Assembly: GCA_021808195.1 (NCBI GenBank)
Contig: JAKBCE010000011.1
Span: forward strand, 56,348 to 120,347
Length of the DNA stretch: 64,000 nt
Source of the DNA: Pseudomonadota bacterium
GTDB taxonomy: Bacteria; Pseudomonadota; Gammaproteobacteria; Steroidobacterales; Steroidobacteraceae
Direction of reading: 5' to 3'
The translations under genes and the position numbers were made by a program. This document shows, one piece after another, positions 41,678 through 52,710 of this stretch. Below the pieces are notes generated by a model. It ran no database searches. It was not told the DNA's origin and saw nothing but the letters and a program-made list of their open reading frames with translations. Position 1 is the first letter of the stretch. The number at the start of each line of letters is the position of its first letter.

Positions 41678-44215
41678 ATGACGAGCCGATCCGGGCTGCC
41701 CATCGATGCGGCGCTGCCGGCGCTGCGAGCGGCCCTCGCCAGCCACCCCTCGGCGGTTCTCATCGCCCCGCCGGGTGCGGGTAAAAGCACGGTCGTGCCG
41801 CTCGTGCTGCTGGCGGAGCCCTGGGCCCGGGGCCGACGCATCCTGATGTTGGAGCCGCGGCGACTGGCGGCCCGAGCCGTCGCCGAACGCATGGCGCGTA
41901 CGCTCGGGGAGCCAGTCGGGCGGACCGTCGGATACCGCATGCGCCGCGATACGCGCGTCTCGAATGAGACGCGCCTCGAGGTGCTCACCGAGGGCGTGTT
42001 GACCCGCATGCTGCAGAGCGACCCGGCGCTCGAGGGTGTCGCCGCGGTGCTGTTCGATGAGTTTCACGAACGCAGCCTGCAGGCCGATCTCGCCCTGGCG
42101 CTGGCACTCGATGCGCGCGAGGCGCTCGCCAGCGATCTGAAGCTGCTCGTCATGTCCGCGACGCTCGAGGCCGACGGCCTCACCGCCTTGCTCGGCGGCG
42201 CGCCGCTCGTTCAGGCCGCCGGTCGGACATTTCCGGTGGCGACGCGTTTTGCCGGCACAGGCGCGCCGCCGCTGCCCGAGGGGGCGCCACGCGGCACGGT
42301 GAGTCCGGAGCAGCATCTGAGCCGGCTGGTGCTGCGTGCGCTCGCCGAGACGCACGGCGATGTGCTGGTGTTTCTGCCGGGCGCGCGTGAGATCCGCCGC
42401 GTGGCGGCATTGCTCACGGATGCGGGTGCCCCTGCACGCATCCTGCCTCTGTATGGCGAGTTGTCTGCCGAGGCGCAGGATGCGGCCCTGTCCCCCATCG
42501 CTGGAGTGCGCCGCGTCGTGCTGTCGACCAACATCGCCGAGACCAGCTTGACGCTCGAAGGGGTGCGCATCGTCGTCGATTCCGGTCTGGTGCGCCGGTC
42601 GCGCTTCGATCCGCACACAGGCATGAGCCGTCTCGAGCTCGCGCGTATCTCGCGTGCATCGGCCGAGCAGCGTCAGGGGCGCGCCGGGCGGCTCGAGGCG
42701 GGCGTGTGCTACCGGCTCTGGAGCGAGGCGGCGCACCGCACGCTCGCACCGTTCACTCCGCCTGAGATTCTCGAGGCGGACCTGGCGCCGCTCGCGCTGG
42801 AACTGGCCCGCTGGGGCGTGCGCGACGCGGCGGCGTTGCACTGGCTCGATCCGCCGCCGCTGGCGTTGCTCGCGAGCGCGCGCGATCTGCTGGCTCGCCT
42901 CGGCGCGCTCGATGCCGCCGGGCGCATCACGCCGCACGGTCGGCAGATGGTGCAGCTGCCCGTGCATCCGCGTCTGGCGCACATGCTGCTGCGCGCGCGC
43001 GAGCTTGGTGCATTGGTGCTGGCCGCAGATCTGGCTGCCCTGCTTTCGGAGCGTGACATGTTGCGCGGCGCTACGGCTGGCGGGGATGCCGATATCCGCT
43101 CGCGGCTGGAGATTCTGCGGGGTGAAAATGCGGCGGGCGAGGCGGGCCGCGCAGCGGTGCACGCGGCGCGTGCCACCGCGCGCACACTGGTCCGCGACCT
43201 CGAGCGCGCCGCGGGGTCTTCTCCCGGCTCGGCGCAACCGGTCTCTCCCGGGGCACTGCTGGCGCTCGCTTTCCCGGACCGAATCGGCGCGTTGCGCCCC
43301 GGCGGTGCAGGACGCTACACCCTCGCCAATGGCCGTGGGGCACTGTTTGCGCAGGCGCAAAGCCTGTCGCGCCAGGGGCTCATCGTCGCGGTGGACCTCG
43401 ATGACCGCGAGCGCGATGCACGGATCCTGCTCGCCGCGCCCCTCGAGCGCGAGGCGCTCGAGGCGGTCATGGGCGAGCAGCTGGCGTGGCGGGAGACGGT
43501 CGAGTGGAGCCGGCGCGACCAGGCGGTGCTGGCGCGACGCGAGCTGCGACTCGATCAGCTCATTCTCGAGACCCGGCCGCTGGGCGAGCTGCCCGTGGCG
43601 CGCGCACTCGAGGCGATGCTGAGCGGCGTCCGTGATCTGGGTATCGATGCGTTGCCCTGGGAGCGCGAAACGCGCGATCTGCAGGCGCGCGTCGCCTTCG
43701 TCCGGCGGCTCGGTGCGCCCTACGCCGAGTGGCCCGATCTGGCCGATGCGGCGCTCGCGGGAGCGCTCGAGGAGTGGCTCGCCCCCTGGCTCGAGGGGAT
43801 GAGCCGCCGCGAGCACCTGGCGCGCGTGCCGCTGGCCGAGGCCTTGCGTGCGCGATTGGGTTGGGCGCGCGCGCGTGAGCTCGATGGGCTTGCGCCTTCC
43901 CATCTCACTGTGCCGAGCGGCTCGCAGATCCGCATCGATTACCTCGATGACAGTGCACCGGCCGTTGCCGTGCGCCTGCAGGAGGTCTTTGGCCTCGCTG
44001 CGACCCCCAGGCTCGGCGGCGGACGCGTGCCGGTCACCTTCAAACTGCTCTCCCCGGCCCAGCGGCCGGTGCAGGTGACACGGGACCTGGCGAGCTTCTG
44101 GCAGCGCGGCTATGCCGAGGTGCGCAAGGATCTGCGTGGGCGCTACCCCAAGCACGACTGGCCGCAGGACCCGCTCACCGCCGAACCCGTGCGGGGCGTG
44201 CGGCGGCGGCCCTGA
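41678..44215 (+). CDS. hrpB: ATP-dependent helicase HrpB
   Basis: An 845-residue DExH-box helicase of the HrpB family. Motifs in order: Walker A APPGAGKSTVVPL (about 32-44), LEPRRLAARAVAERMA, Walker B with DEFHERS, MSATLEADGL, STNIAETSLTLEGVR and QRQGRAGRLEAGVCYRLW, then HA2 and the family-specific C-terminal domain ending in YPKHDWPQDP. HrpB is a non-essential RNA helicase-like protein of unclear role in bacteria. Length is normal. A very long antisense open frame across it is an artefact of GC bias. Confidence 0.94.
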   Translation: MTSRSGLPIDAALPALRAALASHPSAVLIAPPGAGKSTVVPLVLLAEPWARGRRILMLEPRRLAARAVAERMARTLGEPVGRTVGYRMRRDTRVSNETRLEVLTEGVLTRMLQSDPALEGVAAVLFDEFHERSLQADLALALALDAREALASDLKLLVMSATLEADGLTALLGGAPLVQAAGRTFPVATRFAGTGAPPLPEGAPRGTVSPEQHLSRLVLRALAETHGDVLVFLPGAREIRRVAALLTDAGAPARILPLYGELSAEAQDAALSPIAGVRRVVLSTNIAETSLTLEGVRIVVDSGLVRRSRFDPHTGMSRLELARISRASAEQRQGRAGRLEAGVCYRLWSEAAHRTLAPFTPPEILEADLAPLALELARWGVRDAAALHWLDPPPLALLASARDLLARLGALDAAGRITPHGRQMVQLPVHPRLAHMLLRARELGALVLAADLAALLSERDMLRGATAGGDADIRSRLEILRGENAAGEAGRAAVHAARATARTLVRDLERAAGSSPGSAQPVSPGALLALAFPDRIGALRPGGAGRYTLANGRGALFAQAQSLSRQGLIVAVDLDDRERDARILLAAPLEREALEAVMGEQLAWRETVEWSRRDQAVLARRELRLDQLILETRPLGELPVARALEAMLSGVRDLGIDALPWERETRDLQARVAFVRRLGAPYAEWPDLADAALAGALEEWLAPWLEGMSRREHLARVPLAEALRARLGWARARELDGLAPSHLTVPSGSQIRIDYLDDSAPAVAVRLQEVFGLAATPRLGGGRVPVTFKLLSPAQRPVQVTRDLASFWQRGYAEVRKDLRGRYPKHDWPQDPLTAEPVRGVRRRP

Positions 44216-44271
44216 GCCGGTACACTTCACCGCCAACATCCCCCAGCCGTGCACCGCTCAGCCAGGGACAC

Positions 44272-45021
44272 ATGACGACACAGAGAGCCGAGGCCGCCGC
44301 CGTGCCGGCCATCGACATCCGTTTCGGACAGGTCGGTCTGATCCAGGTGCTTATCTGGACGACCGATCCGGGCGCGATTCTGGATGAGCTGACCGGCCGC
44401 GTGGCGACTGCGCCGAAATTCTTTCAGCGTACCGCCGTCGCGCTCGATGTGGGACCACTGGGTCGGGAGCCCACGGTTGAGGAGATGCGCGCCGTGCTCG
44501 ATGCCGTACGGCGCGCTGGGATGTGCCCGGTGGGGCTGGCAAGCGGTGCAGCCGCGGCGCAGGCGTTGAGCCAGCCGCTCGATCTGCCGCTGCTGCCGCC
44601 GTTCCGCGAGTTTCATCCGCCGGCCGAGGCGACTGGGCGCGCGGCGCGCCACATCGAGCCGACGCCGGTGCAAGCCGAGCCGGGCGCTGTGCCGACACTG
44701 GTGCACACGCACCCGGTGCGCTCCGGGCAGCGTGCCTATGCACGTGCGGGGGATCTGGTGGTCACCGCCACGGTGGGCGCCGGAGCAGAGGTGATCGCCG
44801 ACGGTTGCGTGCACGTGTACGGCGCGTTGCGCGGGCGGGCGGTGGCCGGAGCGCGCGGCGATACCGCCGCACGCGTGTTCTGCCAGGAATTTCACGCGGA
44901 GCTGGTGTCGATCGCCGGCGTGTTCCGCGTTTTCGAGACGTTGCCGCCGGAGCTTGCGGGCAAACCCGTGCAGGCGTGGCTGGATGGCGACGACTTGCGT
45001 TTCGAGCGGCTGGGCGCTTGA
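44272..45021 (+). CDS. minC: septum site-determining protein MinC
   Basis: A 249-residue inhibitor of FtsZ polymerisation. The N-terminal FtsZ-binding domain (about 15-110) is followed by a Pro-rich linker and a C-terminal beta-helix domain (about 145-245, with RSGQRAYARAGDLVVTATVGAGAEVIADGCVHVYG) that binds MinD and FtsZ. The A-D-G-C-V-H-V-Y-G-x-L-R-G-R motif is diagnostic. It is the first gene of minCDE. Confidence 0.95.
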   Translation: MTTQRAEAAAVPAIDIRFGQVGLIQVLIWTTDPGAILDELTGRVATAPKFFQRTAVALDVGPLGREPTVEEMRAVLDAVRRAGMCPVGLASGAAAAQALSQPLDLPLLPPFREFHPPAEATGRAARHIEPTPVQAEPGAVPTLVHTHPVRSGQRAYARAGDLVVTATVGAGAEVIADGCVHVYGALRGRAVAGARGDTAARVFCQEFHAELVSIAGVFRVFETLPPELAGKPVQAWLDGDDLRFERLGA

Positions 45022-45060
45022 GTGCGCGCAGCGCAGCGAACCCTATTCGAGGAGTGACCT

Positions 45061-45873
45061 TTGACTGAAATCATCGTAGTGACCTCTGGCAAGGGCGGAG
45101 TCGGCAAGACCACCACCTCCGCCAGCATGGCCTGCGGACTGGCCCGCCGCGGCAAGCGCGTCGCGGTCATCGACTTTGATATCGGCCTGCGCAACCTCGA
45201 CCTCATCATGGGGTGCGAGCGGCGCGTGGTGTACGACTTCGTGAACGTGATCAATGGCGACTGCACGCTCAAGCAGGCGCTGATCAAGGACAAGCGTCTC
45301 GAGACGCTGCACGTGCTCGCCGCCTCGCAGACTCGCGACAAGGACGCGCTCACCGAGGAGGGTGTGCGCCGGGTGCTCGATGAGCTGATCGCCGAGGAAT
45401 TCGACTACGTGATCTGCGACTCGCCGGCCGGCATCGAGAAAGGCGCGCACCTGGCGATGTACTTCGCCGACCGCGCCGTGGTCGTAGTCAACCCCGAGGT
45501 CTCCTCGGTGCGCGACTCCGACCGCATCCTCGGGCTGCTCGCGAGCAAGACCCAGCGATCGAGCAATGGCAACGGTGGGGTGAAGGAGCATCTGCTGCTC
45601 ACACGCTACAACCCGCGGCGCGTGGCCAGTGGAGAAATGATGAGCGTCGGGGACGTGAAGGAGATCCTCGGGCTCGACGTGATCGGTGTGATACCGGAGT
45701 CTCCCGACGTGCTCGCCGCTTCCAATGCCGGTGTGCCGGTGATCCTCAACGAAGACAGTGATGCGGCGGCGGCCTACGGCGATGCGGTGTCCCGTCTGCT
45801 CGGAGAAGAGCTGCCGCTGCGGTTCCTCGAAGAGCCCAAGCGCGGTTTCTTCGCGCGTCTGTTCGGAGGCTGA
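45061..45873 (+). CDS. minD: septum site-determining ATPase MinD
   Basis: A 270-residue ParA/MinD-type ATPase that recruits MinC to the membrane and oscillates with MinE. It has the deviant Walker [10 protein letters not shown] (residues 10-18), [11 protein letters not shown] and the C-terminal amphipathic membrane-targeting helix [11 protein letters not shown]. Translation starts at TTG, 6 nt after a strong GAGGAG site; no ATG alternative preserves the conserved N-terminus. minE begins 1 bp after the stop codon. Confidence 0.97.
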   Translation: MTEIIVVTSGKGGVGKTTTSASMACGLARRGKRVAVIDFDIGLRNLDLIMGCERRVVYDFVNVINGDCTLKQALIKDKRLETLHVLAASQTRDKDALTEEGVRRVLDELIAEEFDYVICDSPAGIEKGAHLAMYFADRAVVVVNPEVSSVRDSDRILGLLASKTQRSSNGNGGVKEHLLLTRYNPRRVASGEMMSVGDVKEILGLDVIGVIPESPDVLAASNAGVPVILNEDSDAAAAYGDAVSRLLGEELPLRFLEEPKRGFFARLFGG

Positions 45874-45874
45874 A

Positions 45875-46138
45875 ATGGGTCTGTTGGCATTGTTCCGCAG
45901 CAAGCCCAACTCGGCGAGCATCGCCAAGGAGCGCTTGCGCATCATCGTGGCGCAGGAGCGCGGCGGGCGCGGCGGCCCGGATTATCTGCCCCTGCTGCGG
46001 CGCGAGCTGCTGCAGGTGATCCACAAGTACGTCAACGTGGATCCAGAGGCCGTACAGATCAACCTCGAGCGCGAGGCCGGGCACGAAGTGCTGGAATTCA
46101 GTGTGGCGCTGCCGGAGAAGCCGGGCGCATCCGGGTAG
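45875..46138 (+). CDS. minE: cell division topological specificity factor MinE
   Basis: An 87-residue MinE that stimulates MinD ATPase activity and positions the division site at mid-cell. The N-terminal membrane-binding segment [21 protein letters not shown], the MinD-contact helix around [10 protein letters not shown] and the C-terminal dimerisation domain ([20 protein letters not shown] region) are all present. The ATG follows the minD stop codon directly, giving a compact minCDE operon. Confidence 0.95.
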   Translation: MGLLALFRSKPNSASIAKERLRIIVAQERGGRGGPDYLPLLRRELLQVIHKYVNVDPEAVQINLEREAGHEVLEFSVALPEKPGASG

Positions 46139-46243
46139 CGCCGGCCGGCTCGGGCGGATGGTGCTGGCCCCCCGCGTCCGCGGCGTGCGCAGCGCACGCC
46201 CGTGCGCCTCTCCCGCACCTCGGGCGCGAGGCGGGAGAGGAAC

Positions 46244-46875
46244 ATGAAGCTCTATGACTGCAGGACGGCCCCATCGGCCCGGCGCGAGCGCATCTTCCTG
46301 GCCGAGAAGGGCATCGAGCTGCCTCGGGTCGAGGTGCACCTGCGCGGCGGGGAGCATCTCGCGCCCGGCTTTCGCGCGATCAATCCCTACTGCACGGTAC
46401 CGGTGCTCGAGCTCGATGATGGCACGCGACTGTGTTCGACGGCCGCGATCTGGCGTTACTTCGAGACAACTTGTCCGGAACCGGCACTGCTGGGTCGCAG
46501 TGCGCGCGAGCAGTCACGAATCGCCGAATGCAGTGGCATATCGAGAATGAGGGCTTTGCGGCGGTGGCCGAATACTTTCGCAACACGGTGCCCGGCATGA
46601 CAGATCGGGCGCTGACCGGTCCGCTTGCGTATGCACAGATTCCCGACCTCGCCGAGCGCGGCAGGCGCCGCACCGAGGCCTTTCTGGACTCGCTCGAGAC
46701 CATGGCGGTGGCCGCCGCCCCCTACCTGTGTGGCGAGCACTTCAGCGTGGCCGACATCGATGCGCTCATCGTCGTCGACTTTGCCGCCCGGCTGCATCTG
46801 CAGCGCCCCGCCGAGGCGGCCGCGACCCGCCGCTGGTACACCGAGGTCGCCGCCCGGCCGAGCGCGAGCGCCTGA
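46244..46875 (+). pseudogene. glutathione S-transferase gene with a single frameshift
   Basis: ATG at 46244 follows a strong GGGAGAGGAAC site. The first frame encodes a GST thioredoxin-fold domain (KLYDCRTAPSARRERIFLAEKGIELP, INPYCTVPVLELDDG) up to REQSRIAE at 46528. The second half of the GST (helical domain with EGFAAVAEYFRNTVPGM and CGEHFSVADIDALIVVDFAARL) continues in the +1-shifted frame from CAGTGG at 46531 to the stop at 46875. Adding one base in GAATG-CAGTGG restores E-W-Q-W and a normal protein of about 210 residues. Either the gene is inactivated or one base is missing in the assembly. Confidence 0.85.
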
Positions 46876-46883
46876 GGCGAACC

Positions 46884-46910
46884 GGCCGCGCGCCCCTACG
46901 GCGCGCGGCC
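46884..46910. terminator. bidirectional hairpin between GST remnant and edd
   Basis: GGCCGCGCGCC (46884-46894) and GGCGCGCGGCC (46900-46910) form a perfect 11-bp stem with loop CCTAC. It lies between converging genes, 8 bp after the GST stop and 5 bp beyond the edd stop. No T-tract on either side, but the stem is strong enough to be a plausible end point for the long minus-strand operon. Confidence 0.55.
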
Positions 46911-46915
46911 GCTGC

Positions 46916-48739
<1,824 letters not shown>

Positions 48740-48746
48740 GAGCGCG

Positions 48747-49022
48747 TTAATCCTCCGTGGGGGGGCGGTAGCCTTCGGGCCGTGCTGCGCCGGCTCCGAA
48801 GAAGTATTTCTCCATTTCGCTCTCGAGAAACTGTCGCGCCTTAGGCTCGATGGGGCTCAGGCGGTACTCATTGATGAGCATGATCTGATGCTGAACCCAG
48901 CGGCCCCACGCCTCGCGCGAGACGTTCTCGAAGATACGCTGGCCGAGCGGACCGGGGTAGGGCGGGCGGTCGAGGCCGGGCGCCTCGCGCTTGAGCATCA
49001 CACACTGCACCATTCGGGACAC
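48747..49022 (-). CDS. yggX: probable Fe(2+)-trafficking protein YggX
   Basis: A 91-residue Ygg[14 protein letters not shown] (with the single conserved cysteine), the Y-P-G-P-L-G-Q-R-I turn, [21 protein letters not shown] and a YFFG..PEGYRPP tail. YggX is linked to protection of Fe-S clusters and to the MutY iron-sulfur enzyme, and mutY-yggX is a conserved gammaproteobacterial pair. The likely start is GTG at 49022 (V-S-R-M-V-Q), 25 bp after mutY; the internal ATG at 49013 would remove part of the N-terminus. Confidence 0.92.
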   Translation of the reverse strand: MSRMVQCVMLKREAPGLDRPPYPGPLGQRIFENVSREAWGRWVQHQIMLINEYRLSPIEPKARQFLESEMEKYFFGAGAARPEGYRPPTED

Positions 49023-49047
49023 GGCATACTCCGTTCTGAACGTTGAT

Positions 49048-50163
49048 TCACTCAAACAGCTGACTCTGGACCGGCGCCGAAGCCAAGCGTTGCAGGAATC
49101 GCTGGATCGGGGCCGGAAGGCCGAGCGCACCGGGCGAGCCGGTGGGGTACCACGCGAGCCGCGCCGGATCCGGCGGGCCGTCATACCCGGAACAATGGGC
49201 CAGAAGCGGCGTAATGACAAGATCGAAATGCGTGAAGGCATGCTCGATGGCCGCCAGCGGACGGGCGGGATCGGTCGCACCGGACACGCGCTCGAGGTAT
49301 GCCTGTGCGGCCGCCGCACTACCGAACTCCGGCAGACACCACAGCCCTCCCCAGATGCCCCGCTCGGGGCGGCGCTCGAGCAGCACGGCGCCGTCGGCAC
49401 GCCGTGCGGCCAGCATGAATACACGACGCAGCGGACGCTCGGGGCGGCGCTTGGGGGCGGGCAGTTCATGCTGGCGACCGGTGCTGCGAGCGGCACACGT
49501 CGAGGCGAGCGGACAGCGCTCGCACGCCGGGTTGCGACGCGTGCAGACGGTTGCGCCGAGATCCATGATGGCCTGCGTGTAGACATCGACCTGCTGCGCA
49601 GGGGTGCACCTCTCGGAGAGCGTCCAGAGCCGGGTGAGGGTGTCGCGGTGTCCCGGGTCGCCCTCGACCGCGAAATGCCGAGCCAACACCCGGCGCACAT
49701 TGCCATCGAGGATCGGCCAGCGCTCGCCATACGCCAGCGCCAGGATGGCGCCGGCCGTCGAGCGGCCGACGCCGGGCAGCGCGGCGACGGCGGCGAATTC
49801 GCTCGGGAAACGGCCGTCATGATCATCACGGATCCGGACCGCAGCGCGATGTAGATTGCGTGCGCGCGCGTAATAACCCAAGCCCGCCCACAGGCTCAAC
49901 ACCGCATCGAGCGGAGCGTCGGCGAGCGTTTTGACGTCAGGAAAACGCTGCAGGAAGCGCTCGTAATACGGAATGACCGTGCTCACCTGCGTCTGCTGCA
50001 GCATGATCTCCGACACCCAGACGCGGTAGGCGCTGCGATTGCACTGCCAGGGCAACTCGTGCCGTCCGCCGCGTCCATGCCATTCGATGAGTGCGCGCGC
50101 CAGATGCGCGCCGGTACTCGCGGTGTCGGATTCGGCCGACACACCCGGTCGCCTGCGGCTCAC
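49048..50163 (-). CDS. mutY: A/G-specific adenine DNA glycosylase
   Basis: Removes adenine mispaired with 8-oxoguanine. The 371 residues contain the catalytic glutamate in VSEIMLQQTQV, the helix-hairpin-helix LPGVGRSTAGAIL, the catalytic aspartate in ILDGNVRRVLAR, the 4Fe-4S loop C-x6-C-x2-C-x5-C (VCTRRNPACERCPLASTC) and a C-terminal NUDIX-like 8-oxoG recognition domain. Translation starts at GTG overlapping the stop of the AsmA-like gene as GTGA. Confidence 0.96.
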   Translation of the reverse strand: MSRRRPGVSAESDTASTGAHLARALIEWHGRGGRHELPWQCNRSAYRVWVSEIMLQQTQVSTVIPYYERFLQRFPDVKTLADAPLDAVLSLWAGLGYYARARNLHRAAVRIRDDHDGRFPSEFAAVAALPGVGRSTAGAILALAYGERWPILDGNVRRVLARHFAVEGDPGHRDTLTRLWTLSERCTPAQQVDVYTQAIMDLGATVCTRRNPACERCPLASTCAARSTGRQHELPAPKRRPERPLRRVFMLAARRADGAVLLERRPERGIWGGLWCLPEFGSAAAAQAYLERVSGATDPARPLAAIEHAFTHFDLVITPLLAHCSGYDGPPDPARLAWYPTGSPGALGLPAPIQRFLQRLASAPVQSQLFE

Positions 50164-51320
50164 TGCACGCGCAGCCGCACGTCGCTCAGCGCTGTCCCGC
50201 GGATCGTCGCGTGGCGCACGGTGAGAGTGCCCCGTGCGTGCAGCGCACGCAGCAGGGCGAGCGGCAATTTCAGGGGCTTGGGGTGCTTGCGCGACGGGGG
50301 CAGGTATTGACTGACATTGATCTGATTAGCGTGCAGCGCAAAGCGCCAGCGGGACTGCGTACCGCCGGAGTGCATGGCCCAGCCCGTGAGCGTCGTCTGA
50401 TCAAGGTGCACCGTGAGGGGCGAGAGGCGCTCGGTGGCGCGGCGCAGCTGCCAGCGGCCCGCGACCGACAGTGCGCCCAGCGCGGCGGGATCTTTCGGCA
50501 GGCGGATCTTCAGCCCCCATTGGCGGATCAGTCCGCGCACCGATGGTACGGTGAGCGTCAGGTTGCCGGCGGCGCGCGCATGGACACCGGAATCCGCGAG
50601 CTGCAGCGCACCGGCCGCCGCGGCGCTCGCCACCTTCAAGGTCCACCGCGGCGCCGATACGCGCAGCGGGGCGGTCTGTATGCTCAGGCGCCGGGCGCTG
50701 AAGTGAACCGGGACGCCTGCTGGCGGCACTTTCGGTGCCTGCAGGAGAAAGCGCGTCCGCACCGAAAATGGCTGGCCAGCCCGCCAGGCGCTGAGGATGA
50801 GCTGCCAGCGGCTCAACCGGATCGTGCCTGCGGCCGCGACGTACTCGAGGGTCGCATTCCGCAGGATCAGTCCGCCGAGGGAGGGCGGTGCGGCGGCCGG
50901 CGTGGAGGAACTCGACCGGGCGAGCAGCGGCTGCCAGTTGCCCACCCCCGCGGCCGTACGCCACAGATGAATGTCGGCGCCGCGAACGCGGACTGTGCCC
51001 AGCTCGATCCGTCGATGCATCAGCAGCGGCAGCAGGCGTACCGGGATACGCGCCGAGCGCCACGCGAGCAGATCCGGTCCGTGCGTGCCGGGCGGGTTGC
51101 CGAGGTGCGCCGCGCCGATGTCAATCGCGAGCCACGGGTACCAGCCGAGGCGCAGGGGGCCGAGGATGCGAAACGGTCGACCAGTCTCGCGGCTCACCAG
51201 ACGCTCGAGCTCGCCCCGGTACGCGTTGGGATTGATCAGCTGCGTGGCGAGGACTGCTGCCAGCACCAGCAGCGCCGCGGTCGCGCCGAGGATGATCAGG
51301 CTCCAGCGCAGCGCTTTCAT
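50160..51320 (-). CDS. AsmA family protein, short form
   Basis: A 386-residue protein with one N-terminal membrane anchor (residues 5-28) followed by the AsmA N-terminal domain: QLINPNAYRGELERLVSRETGRPFRILGPLRLGWYPWLAIDIGAAHLGNPPG. AsmA-type proteins are inner-membrane-anchored periplasmic proteins involved in phospholipid or outer-membrane homeostasis. E. coli AsmA has about 617 residues; here the C-terminal AsmA_2 region is largely missing, and the stop codon is coupled to the mutY start as GTGA, so the short form seems fixed. Its ATG overlaps the lipoprotein stop by one base (TAATG). Confidence 0.83.
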   Translation of the reverse strand: MKALRWSLIILGATAALLVLAAVLATQLINPNAYRGELERLVSRETGRPFRILGPLRLGWYPWLAIDIGAAHLGNPPGTHGPDLLAWRSARIPVRLLPLLMHRRIELGTVRVRGADIHLWRTAAGVGNWQPLLARSSSSTPAAAPPSLGGLILRNATLEYVAAAGTIRLSRWQLILSAWRAGQPFSVRTRFLLQAPKVPPAGVPVHFSARRLSIQTAPLRVSAPRWTLKVASAAAAGALQLADSGVHARAAGNLTLTVPSVRGLIRQWGLKIRLPKDPAALGALSVAGRWQLRRATERLSPLTVHLDQTTLTGWAMHSGGTQSRWRFALHANQINVSQYLPPSRKHPKPLKLPLALLRALHARGTLTVRHATIRGTALSDVRLRVQ

Positions 51321-51883
51321 TACAGGATCATGGCGGGCCGTGCGCGCGAGCGAGTCGTCGGATCGACCGGCGTGAACGGGGGCTCGATCGGTTGCGACCA
51401 ATAGGCATCGGCCGCTGCGCTCCACTGCGGTGAGTCGAGCTTCGGCCACGCATCGGGTGCGAAACCCGGCGCTGCCGCGAAGCGCTTGGCATCCAGCACG
51501 AGCGCACCGTCAACGAGGTGTTTGATCGCAATCGCCCAGGGAACGGCGCTCAGGGTGCCGGGTGCACCGCCGGCGATCGTGTGCACCACGATCAGATGCG
51601 TGGGCTGGCCGTCGTTGCCGAAGACGATGTCGAGCACCGCCCCCAGCTGCACCCCCGAGCGGGCGCGCACGGGCAGCCCGAGCAGCGTCGAGGCGCGTTG
51701 CGCCGTCGCCGGCACCGACGCGGCGGGCGTATTCGGTGCCGCGGGCGCACTCGGTGCGAGGCCCGGCGCGCCGCCGGGCATGAAGTCCGCATTCTGCTGA
51801 CTGCACGCGCCGAGGGCGACCGCCGACAGCGCGCACAGTGCCGGCACCCATCTCCTGACCATCCGAGCTACTCGTCTTACCAT
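51320..51883 (-). CDS. PRC-barrel-like lipoprotein
   Basis: A 187-residue protein with a lipoprotein signal peptide: Arg-rich start, hydrophobic stretch and lipobox ALGAC with Cys27 as lipidation site. After an Ala/Pro-rich linker, residues about 62-140 (LLGLPVRARSGVQLGAVLDIVFGNDGQP) look like a PRC-barrel domain. The function is unknown. The start ATG overlaps the hemF stop by 7 nt, so it is translationally linked to the haem genes, and its stop overlaps the AsmA-like start. Confidence 0.78.
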   Translation of the reverse strand: MVRRVARMVRRWVPALCALSAVALGACSQQNADFMPGGAPGLAPSAPAAPNTPAASVPATAQRASTLLGLPVRARSGVQLGAVLDIVFGNDGQPTHLIVVHTIAGGAPGTLSAVPWAIAIKHLVDGALVLDAKRFAAAPGFAPDAWPKLDSPQWSAAADAYWSQPIEPPFTPVDPTTRSRARPAMIL

Positions 51884-52710
51884 CTGACCAGCGGTGGCAG
51901 ACTCATGAGGTAGGCCTCCGGGTCCGCGTCGGTCTGAAAGCCGAACCGTGTCCCCCGATCATAGACCAGGTTGAACTCGACGTACCGTCCCCGTTTGTAC
52001 AGCAGCTTCTCGCGCGCTGCCTCGTCGTAGGGGATGTCCTTGCGGCGCGCCACCAGCCTCGGGTAGATGCCGAGGAACGTCTCGCCCACCGTCTGCACGA
52101 AGGTGAAATCCGCCGACGGATCGCCGCCGGCGAGCTCATCGAAAAAAATCCCGCCGACGCCGCGGGGCTCCTGTCGGTGCGGTAGATAGAAGTACCGGTC
52201 GCACCACGCCTTGAATGCCTCGTATGCATCCGGCCGGTACGTGTCGCAGGCGCGCCGCAGTGCGGCGTGGAAGTCAGCCGTGTCGTCGTCGAACGGGAAC
52301 GTCGGCGTCAGATCCGTTCCACCCCCGAACCAGCCCCGGCTGGTGTGCAGGTAGCGCAGATTCAGATGCACAGTGGGCACGTAAGGGTTGCTCATGTGCG
52401 CCACGAGCGAGATGCCGCAGGCGAGGAACCGACCGTCCGACTCTGCCGCGCCCGGGATCTGCGTGCGCGCGGGTTCGGAGAAGGTTCCCCAGACATGGCT
52501 GACGTTGACGCCGACCTTCTCGAACACCTCGCCACGCATCAGCCGCGATTGCCCACCGCCCTCGAGTCGGTGGCCGCTCGGGCGGCTCCAGGTGCGCCCC
52601 TGGAAGCGCGCGGCTGGCTCGAATGCCTCGAATGCCGCACAGATTCGCCCCTGCAGGTCGCGGAAGTACTCCGCCGCCGCATCGGCCAGGGACGTGCTGT
52701 TGGTGCTCAC
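51877..52710 (-). CDS. hemF: oxygen-dependent coproporphyrinogen-III oxidase
   Basis: Oxidatively decarboxylates coproporphyrinogen III to protoporphyrinogen IX using O2. The 277 residues match aerobic HemF: RLEGGGQSRLMRGEVFEKVGVNVSHVWG, NPYVPTVHLNLRYL, WFGGGTDLTP and the RGRYVEFNLVYDRGTRFG C-terminal motif. It starts at GTG, overlapping the hemE stop as GTGA. An oxygen-dependent enzyme here suggests aerobic growth; hemN, hemG/hemY and hemH are not in the window. Confidence 0.96.
   Translation of the reverse strand: MSTNSTSLADAAAEYFRDLQGRICAAFEAFEPAARFQGRTWSRPSGHRLEGGGQSRLMRGEVFEKVGVNVSHVWGTFSEPARTQIPGAAESDGRFLACGISLVAHMSNPYVPTVHLNLRYLHTSRGWFGGGTDLTPTFPFDDDTADFHAALRRACDTYRPDAYEAFKAWCDRYFYLPHRQEPRGVGGIFFDELAGGDPSADFTFVQTVGETFLGIYPRLVARRKDIPYDEAAREKLLYKRGRYVEFNLVYDRGTRFGFQTDADPEAYLMSLPPLVRW

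Noticed and set aside
41360..44254. 964-codon open frame antisense to hrpB
   Set aside because: Long antisense frames arise from high third-position G+C; the translation has no domain and hrpB on the other strand is complete.
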